NCBI GenBank assembly: GCA_016705545.1
Contig: JADIYA010000012.1
Span: 90,921-154,920, forward strand
Source of the DNA: Flavobacteriales bacterium
Lineage (GTDB): Bacteria > Bacteroidota > Bacteroidia > Flavobacteriales_F > PHOS-HE28
DNA: 64,000 nucleotides
Direction: 5' to 3'
Below, piece by piece: positions 53,353 to 62,592 of this stretch. The notes below the pieces were generated by a model. It worked only from the letters and a program-made list of their open reading frames with translations. It made no database searches and had not been told where the DNA came from. The translations under genes and the position numbers were made by a program. Positions within the stretch are counted from its first letter, which is position 1. Each line of letters starts with the position of its first letter.

Positions 53353-56300
53353 TCAAGGCAGTTGCCCTTGCCTAACATTGGTGGGCACCGATCCTCCGAC
53401 GGTGATCAGGATCGGGTCCCTGTCATTGCCGTTCCCCACGTATAGCACCTGGCCGTTCAGGTCCACATCCTCCGGCAGGTAGCCGCCCACGATGTTGGTG
53501 GGGATCGAGCCCCCGATACGCTGAAGGATGGGGTCCCTGTCATTGCCGCCACCGACGTACTTCACCTGCACATCGAAGTCGACATCGCCGGCCCACAGGG
53601 CAAGCGCTGGGTAGGTACCGGCGATGGACGCGCGTGCCTCGGTGCCGTAGGTGAGGGTGGACGGTACGGTCAGGTCCACGGTGGTGGGGCCGGGGGAAAG
53701 CGCCACGCTCGTCAGGGTCATCGCGGGAAGGTGATTGCGGTGGCGCACGGCCACGAAGTAGTCGCCGGAAGGGACGGCGAATGCCAGGGCGCTCTGTCCG
53801 TCCACCTCCACCACATCACCATCGCGTTGCAGGAGCGCGCAGTGTGAGGCCACGATGACCGCCGGGTCTGCCGGATCCCGCAGTTCGATCACCACCCAAT
53901 CCACGATCGCATCGGGCCCTGATGCGGCAAGCACGGGCGCGGTGGTCATTTCGCCGCCCCCGCCTGTATGCACATAACCCAGACCGGTGTACGGTTCAGT
54001 GGTCGGCACGAGCCCGAGCGCACGCATGCCATCCCCCATCAGGCCCGTGTCCGGATCGTACGGCCCGCCAAGATGCACGCGCACCGCCAGGGCCACTGTG
54101 CAGCCCTCATCCACCTGGCCATCGCAATCATTGTCGATGCCGTCGCAGATCTCCGGGCCGGTGTTGCCTTGGAAACCATCGAAGGTGTCGAATGGGATGT
54201 AGTCGTCTGGATCGGAAGGGAACACGAGGTAGCTCTCCGGGTAGAGCGGCACATCGTTCTGCGTGATGGTGATCGTATAGCACGCATTGCCGATACAAAC
54301 CGGTAGGAACCCGACGCCTTCGGTCTCGGCAGGCAGGTCAAGGTCACCTTCGATCGTCGAACCGCCTTGCTCGATGAGAAAATGTGCAGAGCCGCTTTCA
54401 GCAGGATCATCTGTGAGGAGCACCAAGGTGAATGCATTTTGGACCTGATCGTTGGTGTCGTCGCAATCACCACTTGTGCTCGCTGAATTCGATGGTTGTG
54501 TGCACGCCACACCGAGTGATGTTGTTCCGAAGCCGTCCCCATCATTGTCCACGAACCACTCCTGAGCCGTTGCACAAGGCCCCGGACAGGTCGCTGCAGG
54601 GTCATAGTCGCATCCGTTCACATCCATGCAACCGATGTTTGTGACGCAAGCGGTGCGGCAAGCGCAACGACTGTTCAACAAGGAGGTCGCGGCCTGCGGA
54701 TCGTACTGGAAAATGCCGGTGTACGGCAACAGGTCTGGCCCACCATAGAGCATCGTCACCGAACGATCGGGACAGATCATCAGCAGCGTTGGCACGAAGT
54801 TGTTGTACATGCCGATCGCTTCGTAGAGCGGCCCGAAGGACTCACCGTCGTCCACGATCACGGGCCATTGCGCTGAGTTGATGAAGGGCGCGAGGCTGCC
54901 CGCGTTCTGATCCACCGCGATGGCCACGATGCGGATCTGGTCGGTTCCATCGGGTCCCATGTGCGCGTTCCAATCCTGCAGGAAGTTCGCGTTGAGCATT
55001 TGCTGGCTCGGTGCGCACCAGGCTGCGAAAAGGTCAAGCACCACGGTCTTTCCCTGGGCCAGCAGGCTGAAGAGGTTCACCGAAACGTTGTTGGTGGCCG
55101 TGGCCGTCCAGTCCGGGCTGTAGGTCTCATTTCCGTTGGTGCCGGGCAGCACGCCATCGCAGTTGCGGTCAACGCCGTCGCAGAGGTCGGTGGCGCCGGG
55201 GTTGATCGTGGGGTCGGTATCGTCGCAATCGCCGCCGAGCGGCACCAGGCCTTGCGGTGGTGTGCAGTGTACCACTGCCGTGGTTGGGTCACCGAAGCCA
55301 TCGCCATCCGCATCAGTGAACCAGGTGAAATCCTCGTCCACCTCACCGTCGCAGTCATTGTCAAAGCCATCGCAGACCTCAGCGAAGCATCCAACATTGC
55401 AATCGCCGCCGTCGAAGAAGTATTGGGGGCAATTGAAGAAGATGGCAACGCCGTTGTGCTCGAAGGCTCCATCGTCGCAGAAGCCATCCCCGACCCATTC
55501 CACCGGCGCACAATTGCCGTTGCAATCTTCGATCTCTCCTTCCGGACAGCTACCCTGCGGAAAGCCGAGGCAGGTGCAATTGTCTCTGACGACGTCGCCG
55601 ATCGTGCTTGGGTCGCCATCATCGCAGGCGGCACCGATGGTGGTGAGGTCGGGGTCCGCATCGTTGCAATCGCCGCTCTGTTGTACCGCGCCGGCAATTG
55701 GCGTGCAGCTGACCTGCGCCGTTGAGAAGTCGCCGAAGCCATCGCCATCCGCATCGGTGTACCAGATGAAGTCCTCATCCACTTCGCCGTCGCAATCGTT
55801 GTCCGTTCCGTCGCATACCTCCGGTGGGCAGGGGCTGCTGCAATCCCCCATGTCGTTGCTCAGCTCAGGGCAGTTGAGGAAGATGAAGTTGCCCTCCCAC
55901 TCGAAACTGCCATCATCGCAGAAGCCATCAGCCAGCCAGAACGTTGGTGCACAATTGCCGTTGCAATCCTCGATCTCGCCCGGTGGGCAACTGCCTTGGT
56001 TGAACCCCAGGCATTGGCAGTCGGTCCGTACGATATCGTTCACCGTGGCCGGGTTCCCATCGTCGCAGGCCGCACCTATTCCTGCGATGCCCGCGTCGTT
56101 GTCGTTGCAATCCCCTCCCACGTGCACCATGCCGGGCATTGGCGTACAGGAGAATAGTTCGGTGGCGTCGTCACCCAGCCCATCGCCATCCGCATCCGCG
56201 TACCAGATGAAGTCCTCATCCACGGACCCATCGCAATCGTTGTCCATGTTGTCGCACACCTCTGCCGCATCGGGGTTCACGTTAGCGTTCCCGTCATCGC

Positions 56301-58795
56301 AATCACCACCCACCAGCACCGCACCAACGGGCGGCAGGCAACTGATAGTCGCTGTGGCATCATCGCCGAAGCCATCGCCGTCGGCGTCCGTGTACCACGT
56401 GTAGTCCTCATCGACCTCGCCATCACAATCGTTGTCCGCGCCATCGCATATCTCCGGCACGCATGGGTCGAAGCAATCGCCTGCGTCGTTGTTCAGCTCT
56501 GGACAGGTGAACACGATGAGGTTGCCCTCCCACTCGAAGGAACCGTCGTTGCAGGCGCCATCCCCTATCCAGTCCGCCGTCCGCAGTTGCCGTTGCGATC
56601 TCACCCGGCGGGCAATTTCCCTGGTTGAAGCCCAGGCATTGGCAGTTGGAGCGGATGACATCGTTCAAGGTGGTCGGGGCGCCATCGTCACATGCCGTTC
56701 CAACCGTTGTGATCGCCGGATCATTGTCGTTGCAGTCGCTGCCGTCCTGCACCGCTCCAGGTATGGTGGAGCAAGAGATCTGCAGGGTGGTCGGATCGCC
56801 GAAGCCGTCACCATCAGCATCCGCGTACCAGCGGAAATCCTCGTCTATCTCGCCATCACAATCGTTGTCCTGACCATCACAGACCTCCGATCCGCCCCCA
56901 TTTCCCACAGCGCCGATGTGGCCCGATGCCAGTTGGAACGGGATTGGATCATCGTTGCCGACATACAAGAAGCCCACTTCGTAGAGCGGGATCGAGCCGT
57001 TGGCCACTGTGATGCTCATGCATCCGTCGGGTACACACACCTCCACGATGCCCACTGCGTATTCAACACCGAACTCCGGGTCGGAGCCGGATGCTATGGC
57101 CACCGGTCCGTCGTAGACCACGGTGCCGCCAACGGTGATTATCACTTCAGCGGTACCCTCGCTGACCAGGTCCTCGGCCAGCACTTTCACACGCACGATA
57201 TCGCCGGGACAGCAACTGCCGTCGTCGCAATTGGCCGCCGGGTCGAAGTTGCCCGAGTTCGGTGTGGTGCAACCGGGAACGATAACGCCGAAGCTGAAAG
57301 TCAGATGCCCATCGGTGCTTGCCCCGCTGGCGACCACATTGGCCGCTCCGTCCGTCACGCTCCAAGTGCCGCCCACAGGTCCACCCCCAGCGGTGCTGAA
57401 GGAGGCCTGGTAGCAGCCATCCTCCCAGCAGCCTTGCAGCACGGGGCCGCTGGTCGCGGCCACGACGTTGCCTTGCGGACCAGTGAGCACGGCTTCGGCC
57501 ACCGTGCCGTCCGTTGGGGTGAAGGTCATCGTCAGGTCCGTGCAGGTCTGGATGCACTGTGCCATTAGCACTTGGTAGGCACCAAGCACATTCAATTGGC
57601 GACCCGTGATGGTGATGTCGTTGCCGCCGGGCACGGACACCCCGCCTTGCAGGATGGCGTTCTTCACCAGTTGCGCCGCGGCGGGCGGGTTTGTCATCAC
57701 CAGCTGCGCGAACGCGGGGCAGGGCGCCGAATAGAGCAGGGCCACCGCACCGGCCACATGGGGCACGGCGAATGAATTGCCATCGGTGACCGCATACCCG
57801 CCATCCACCATGGTGGTCGGGATCTCGAGACCCGGTGCCTGCAGATGGATGGTGTTGTTGCCCACCGCGAAGGGGTTTCTCCCGTTGGGGCCGATGCAGG
57901 TCACGGCGATGTTGTTGCTGTTGGGACAGCCAGACGGGAAATCCGGTACCACATCGATATCCACTGGTTCGTTGGGCCCCGCCGTGATCGCCAGGACCCC
58001 CGAGTTGCCGAGGTCCTCGAAGATGGCATAGCCGAAGCCGCAGCTCGTGCCAAGCAAGCCCCACGACACGGTCACCGCCACCACCAGTGCGCCTTCCGCC
58101 CCGGCGCTGTTGGTGAAATCCTCGCGCAGGCTCAGCGCGCCTTCGAAACCCGAGATGGCACCTGCCATGGTGCCCCCGAAGCCGAGAGGCACCAGGTCCA
58201 CATCCCAGTTCACACCCGTCACCCCGACGCTGTTGTTGCCCGTGGCGCCCACCACGCCCGCCACCAGGGTGCCGTGCTCCTCGCCTTCGCCGGCGTAGGT
58301 GCTGGCCGGTGAGATGTTGTCGACGAGGTCGGGGTGCGTGGTCTGCACCAGCCCGTCCACTATGCCTACCGCGATGCGTTTGCCGTTGGCCATGCTGCCG
58401 CCGGTGGTGGTGTTCCACACCTGCTCCGCGCCGATGGCGGCCATGCTCCATTGGGTGGCATAGAGGGCGTCGTTCGGCTGCGCGCGGAACTCCAAGATGT
58501 AGTTGAGCGAGGTGGCCTCCACCCCTGGTGCCTGCGCAAGCAGCCTCTCCAGTGCGGGTTCGTCGATGCCCGTGCCATCGAGCTGTACGAGGTGGTAGCG
58601 GGAATCCCGGCCTAAGGCCGTCATCTCCTTCAGTTCAATGGGGTAGGGCAGCTGTTGTTGCAGCGCCCGGCGCACATCATCCGGCTTGGCGTCCTTGCGG
58701 ATGAGGATGAGCACTTCGTCCGGTCGCCAGGCTTGCTGAGCGAGTACGTTGAGCGAGAGACATAGGAGAAGGAGCGACGGGAGGAGGCGTGCCAT
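53353..58795 (-). CDS. Secreted subtilisin-like protease fused to MopE repeats and a thioredoxin-like domain, two indels
   Basis: Restoring eight bases gives about 1816 residues. Start ATG 58795 gives a signal peptide (MARLLPSLLLLCLSLNVLAQ). Then: an S8 protease with Asp in AVGIVDGLV, His in EHGTLVAGVVGA and Ser in GNSFAVPHVAGAVALL; beta domains; five good copies of CDGxDNDCDG plus DADGDGFGD (MopE-type metal-binding motif); LNR-like cysteine modules (EDCNGNCAP, DGFCDDG); a thioredoxin-like domain whose site is AWCAPSQQ (CxxS); and a C-terminal pair of GNDRDPIL repeats. The frame is lost near 56575-56610, where a 7-base and a 1-base loss fit the repeat consensus. The tail is not a classical sorting domain. 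Confidence 0.82.
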
Positions 58796-58829
58796 GGGAA
58801 GGGCGTTTCCGAAAGGGCGGAATGCCATG

Positions 58830-58837
58830 CAACTTTA
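58830..58837 (-). promoter_or_regulatory. -7 box of the subtilase gene, sets its start
   Basis: TAAAGTTG ends one base before an ATG at 58828. Transcription would start inside that codon, so the next ATG, 58795, with a proper signal peptide, is the better start. The rest of the 58838-59108 gap holds only the promoter of the next plus-strand gene (TAAGTTGG, 59080-59087). Confidence 0.4.
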
Positions 58838-59108
58838 GAGCAGTGCGTCTCACAGCACAATAGAACAAAAGTTAGTGTCGCTTCCCATTCTGATGTAACG
58901 GTGCGCGGTGATCGCAAGTTGGATCATCTAGGCTTTCCTTCCTTCGGCGATAACATGGGCCTGACAATGATTGAAACGACCAAGCGCGGACTGCGCCTAC
59001 TAGTATTCATTACCGCCCCCCGAACGACCTGCTGTTCACATTTTGCCCTGATTTCCGATGCTAGCGCAGGAGCGGCCGATAAGTTGGCGCTCGCTCAACA
59101 ACACCATC

Positions 59109-60323
59109 ATGAGAACATTCGCCTCTTCCATCGCTCTGTTGATCTCCTTCACCGCCACTGCTCAATGGAGCCAGGTGAATACCGGCATCAGCGATCTATC
59201 GCAAGGTGCTGCCGTGCTCGGAGGCACCCTCTCGCACCTGTTCGCCAAGGCGGGCACATCCATGTACCGGAGCACGAACAACGGCGATAGCTGGAGCGAA
59301 ATCCAACCACCAATCGCGCTCAATCCCACGGAGTGCGGCTTCTTGAGCAATGGCCGCTACATCGCCGGCCTGAATGCGGCCACAGCCTGCATCTACTACA
59401 CGGACGACAATGGCGATAGCTGGACCGAGGCCACCGGAGCGCCAACGGCCACGGTGGTGCGGGGCTTCTACGAGTACGGTGGCGGGATCTTCGCGTACAC
59501 GTCCAACGCGGGCATCTATGTCTCGCTGGACGGTGGCACCTCCTGGGCCGCCAGCAACACCGGCCTCACCAACCTCAACGTTGTGGGCATGGCCGCTTAC
59601 GGACCCTACCTGCTGGCATGCACGATCGGGGGTGGCGTCTTCCGCAGTCCGGGTGGCAGCAGTTGGACCGCATCCGCCGGTATCGCTGGCGGCGACCTCA
59701 ACGGCGAGAACATCTGGAACATGGGCAGCAGCCTCTACTACACCGCGCAAGGGGGTGCGCGCTACCGCAGCACCGACCTGGGCAGCAGCTGGAGCGCTTG
59801 GACAGGACCGGCTCAATTCGGCTTGGGACTTTTAGAAGTGAAGCGCTACGTGAGCCGCTTATACATCGAAACGCGCCACTTCTCCGGTGGCTTGCGCGAT
59901 AGCCTCTATGTCTCGTGGAACGATGGCAGCAGCTGGATCAACATCACCGGCAACCTCAACGCTACCGACCTCAACGGCAGCGGGATCTTCGAGTACAACG
60001 GTTATGCGTTCATCGGTTACAACAGCATTTCGCCGGGCTTGGGCATCTACCGTTACGCCCTCTCCACGGATATGGGTGAGGCGTTGGCGGCGTCCATCCC
60101 AACTGTTTTCCCGAATCCTGCGGATGATCGGGTCAGCATCACATGGCCGCATGATCTTGGTGCGGTGGAATATGTCCTGCTCGATGCCGCAGGTCGCGGC
60201 GTGATGAGCGGACGCTTGATGCCCGGCACCGCGCAAGTGGAGCTCGCAACGCTTGCCCCGGGATGCTACCTCTTGCGTTGGGATGATGCGGCGCTGGCCC
60301 CGGTGCGCGTGGTGAAGCGCTGA
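59109..60323 (+). CDS. Secreted beta-propeller protein with type IX sorting tail
   Basis: A 404-residue T9SS cargo. A signal peptide (MRTFASSIALLISFTATAQ) is followed by a BNR/sialidase-type propeller with repeated NGDSW, DGGTSW, GGSSW and DGSSW Asp-box motifs (for example YRSTNNGDSWSEI, YYTDDNGDSWTEA, YVSWNDGSSWINI). The C-terminus is a type A tail (PTVFPNPADDRVSITW, VEYVLLDAAGRGVMSG, LAPGCYLLRWDD, VRVVKR). No catalytic sialidase residues are evident, so a binding or adhesion role is more likely than glycosidase activity. It stands alone, divergent from the subtilase. Confidence 0.87.
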   Translation: MRTFASSIALLISFTATAQWSQVNTGISDLSQGAAVLGGTLSHLFAKAGTSMYRSTNNGDSWSEIQPPIALNPTECGFLSNGRYIAGLNAATACIYYTDDNGDSWTEATGAPTATVVRGFYEYGGGIFAYTSNAGIYVSLDGGTSWAASNTGLTNLNVVGMAAYGPYLLACTIGGGVFRSPGGSSWTASAGIAGGDLNGENIWNMGSSLYYTAQGGARYRSTDLGSSWSAWTGPAQFGLGLLEVKRYVSRLYIETRHFSGGLRDSLYVSWNDGSSWINITGNLNATDLNGSGIFEYNGYAFIGYNSISPGLGIYRYALSTDMGEALAASIPTVFPNPADDRVSITWPHDLGAVEYVLLDAAGRGVMSGRLMPGTAQVELATLAPGCYLLRWDDAALAPVRVVKR

Positions 60324-60405
60324 TCGGTTGCGTCCATGACAGGCCATTGCCTCGAGGCCACAAGCGCCCAAGTGCTCCACGCCACCTTGTTGCCAGCAGA
60401 ACACC

Positions 60406-60894
60406 ATGAACGACCTGCAAGGACTATACGTGAGAATGGCGGTTGACGCCTGGAACAGTGAGTTGAAAGCCACCAACGCCTTACTGGATAAACTCAGCGA
60501 TGAGCAGTTGATGCGCGAGATCGCACCAGGCCGCAACCGGGGCATCTACCTCCTCGGTCACCTCACCGCCGTGCACGACCAAGTGCTCCCCTTGCTGCGT
60601 TTCCAGGAGACGATCTTCCCGGAATTGTATGGGCCCTTTCACGATGAGCCGGACCGCGCCGTCGCCGACCTGCCATCGATCTCGCAGCTCCGTGCTCAAT
60701 GGAAGGAGGTGAACGACACCTTGATGGCGCACATGAACAAGCTTCCGCCTGTGGAGTGGTTCACGCGCCACGCGAACATCTCCGAGGCCGACTTCCCGAA
60801 GGAGCCGCACCGCAACCGCCTGAACGTGCTGATCAGTCGCACGAACCACCTGGCGTATCACCGGGGGCAGTTGGTCCTGCTAGTGCAGAAGTAG
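60406..60894 (+). CDS. DinB-superfamily (YfiT-like) protein
   Basis: A 162-residue four-helix-bundle protein of the DinB/YfiT metal-binding fold (unrelated to polymerase IV). The His positions of the metal site are in LLGHLTAVHDQVLPLL near residue 48 and in HLAYHRGQLVLLVQK at the C-terminus. The first helix is VDAWNSELKATNALLDKLSDEQL. Members act as thiol transferases or hydrolases; the substrate is unknown. A palindrome and the cupin gene follow. Confidence 0.85.
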   Translation: MNDLQGLYVRMAVDAWNSELKATNALLDKLSDEQLMREIAPGRNRGIYLLGHLTAVHDQVLPLLRFQETIFPELYGPFHDEPDRAVADLPSISQLRAQWKEVNDTLMAHMNKLPPVEWFTRHANISEADFPKEPHRNRLNVLISRTNHLAYHRGQLVLLVQK

Positions 60895-60919
60895 GGTAAG
60901 GACACCAGGACACGAACAC

Positions 60920-60937
60920 CGCACCCCGCGGGGTGCG
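60920..60937. repeat. Perfect 18-base palindrome between the DinB-like and cupin genes
   Basis: CGCACCCCGCGGGGTGCG is fully self-complementary. There is no U-run, so it is not a clear terminator; it could be a protein-binding site. A stretch of ACAC words (about 60901-60919) precedes it. Confidence 0.45.
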
Positions 60938-60979
60938 AACGGTCTCTGGGCGTCGACTAAATTTCCCGAAACGATTGCC

Positions 60980-61441
60980 ATGGCTCCCGGACCCGGCCCC
61001 TACCACTGGTTCCTAAATACACTTGTGCGTGTTCACGTCTCCTGCGACGAGGGCACCGACAACATCTCCTATATCGAGCATCACGTGCGCCAGGGCGAGT
61101 CGCCACCACTGCACATCCACGAGCGCGAGGACGAGATCTTCCACCTGCTAGCGGGCAGCTTCACCTTTCGGCAGGGCGAAACCGATGTAAGGAAAGGACC
61201 GGGCGATGTGATCTTCATTCCCAAGGGCACACCGCACACCTTCCGTTGCGATTCCGCCACCGGACACTTCTTCAGCATCACCACCGGGCGTGATTTCGAG
61301 CTCTTCCTCCGCGCCTTATGGCGTCCTGCGGAACGCGGCGAGTTACCCACGCCTGCTGCGCCTACGCCCGCTCAGATAGATGGCTTGGTGAAAGTTGCGG
61401 CAGTGCATCACATGCCCGTGGTCGGTCCGCCGCTCACCTGA
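60980..61441 (+). CDS. Cupin-domain protein
   Basis: A 153-residue small beta-barrel protein. Cupin motif 1 is GESPPLHIHEREDEIFHLLAG and motif 2 is GDVIFIPKGTPHTFRC (each given here within the limit of 20 to 21 residues), carrying the His and Glu metal ligands. Such single-cupin proteins are often dioxygenases or sensors; the substrate cannot be read from sequence. A box TAAATTTC at 60958-60965 lies 14 bases upstream of ATG 60980. Confidence 0.85.
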   Translation: MAPGPGPYHWFLNTLVRVHVSCDEGTDNISYIEHHVRQGESPPLHIHEREDEIFHLLAGSFTFRQGETDVRKGPGDVIFIPKGTPHTFRCDSATGHFFSITTGRDFELFLRALWRPAERGELPTPAAPTPAQIDGLVKVAAVHHMPVVGPPLT

Positions 61442-61491
61442 TCTGTACGTTCCTGCCAGCCACTAGCTTTCGATACCATCGCTTCCGGACA

Positions 61492-62531
61492 ATGAAGATC
61501 ACCATCACCCCCGAGAACATGTTGGAGCGCATCGCGCTCTGGATGAACCTGGCACCAACTCCCTTGGTCGATACCCAAGCCGCCTTCACCGCGGCACGCG
61601 CCGTGATGGCCGCCTCGAACACCGGCGTGTTCGAGGCCCTTGGCGAAAACAGCCGTACCGTGAAGGAAGCAAGCGCCGCCGCCGGTACGGACCCGGTCGC
61701 GACGAAACATCTCTTGGACATGCTGGTATCCATGAACTATGTGACGCACGACCAAGGGCGGTACACGCTCCGGCCCAAGTACCGCAAATGGCTTCTGAAG
61801 AGCTCACCGGCGAACCTCGCGGGCAAGATGCGCTTCCAGATCACCGAATGGCTGTGGGTGGCTCACATGGAAGAGTTCGTGCGCACGGGCAAACCCCTGG
61901 ACTTCCACCAGAAGATGAACGCGCAGGAGTGGACCGACTACCAGCAGGGCATGCGCGACCTATCGATCAACACGGCCAAGGAATTCGGCGGCAACTGAAG
62001 TTGCCCGCCGGCGCCACCCGAATGCTCGACATCGGCGGTTCGCACGGCCTCTACTCGATCGAACTGTGCCGCAAGAACCCGGCGCTCAGCAGCACCATCC
62101 TGGAATTGCCGGGCGCGGTGGACGAGGCCAGCGCCATCGCCGCGCGCGAAGGCATGAGCGATCGCGTGAAACACCGGTCCGGGAACGCACTTACCGATGA
62201 CCTCGGCGAAGCGCTGTACGACCTCGTGGTCATCAACAACGTCGTGCACCACTTCACAGTGCCGCAGAACAACGAACTGGCGCGCCGTATACACCGAGCG
62301 CTCAAGCCCGGCGGCCTCTATGGCATCGGTGAGTTCATCCGCCGGGATACGCCGCGCACGGGCGATGTGATCGGTGCGATGGGCAGCCTCTACTTCGCGC
62401 TCACCAGCGCATCGGGCACCTGGAGCGAGGCGGAGATCCGCGGCTGGCAGAAGCAAGCTGGATTCAAGACGGAGAAGGCCATGGCCTTGATGAGCCTGCC
62501 GGGATGGAAGATGGTGCTCGCGAGGAAGTGA
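61492..62531 (+). CDS. SAM-dependent methyltransferase, O-methyltransferase type, one frameshift
   Basis: With one base restored the product is 346 residues: an N-terminal winged-helix dimerisation part (LVDTQAAFTAARAVMAASNTG, KEASAAAGTDPVATKHLLDML) and a C-terminal Rossmann domain with MLDIGGSHGLYSIEL (SAM-binding glycines) and DLVVINNVVHHFT. This is the layout of class I O-methyltransferases of the hydroxyneurosporene/acetylserotonin type. The frame breaks at 61993-61994 (GGCAACTG; one extra A restores KLKLPAG). A box TAGCTTTC (61464-61471) lies 20 bases upstream of ATG 61492. The substrate is unknown. Confidence 0.85.
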
Positions 62532-62578
62532 GCGGTCATCAATTGCCGGCTTGGAGCCGCCTCCGAATGCAGGCCTTC

Positions 62579-62586
62579 TATCTTCG
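62579..62586 (+). promoter_or_regulatory. -7 box of the terminal aldehyde dehydrogenase gene
   Basis: TATCTTCG, six bases before ATG 62593; near-leaderless. Confidence 0.45.
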
Positions 62587-62592
62587 CTCACC

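Noticed and set aside
58826..58828. ATG 58828 as start of the subtilase
   Set aside because: A promoter box ends one base before it, and the extra 11 residues would precede a normal signal peptide; ATG 58795 fits better.
60406..60894. DNA polymerase IV on the basis of the name DinB
   Set aside because: The sequence is the small four-helix metal-binding DinB/YfiT fold, not the Y-family polymerase.
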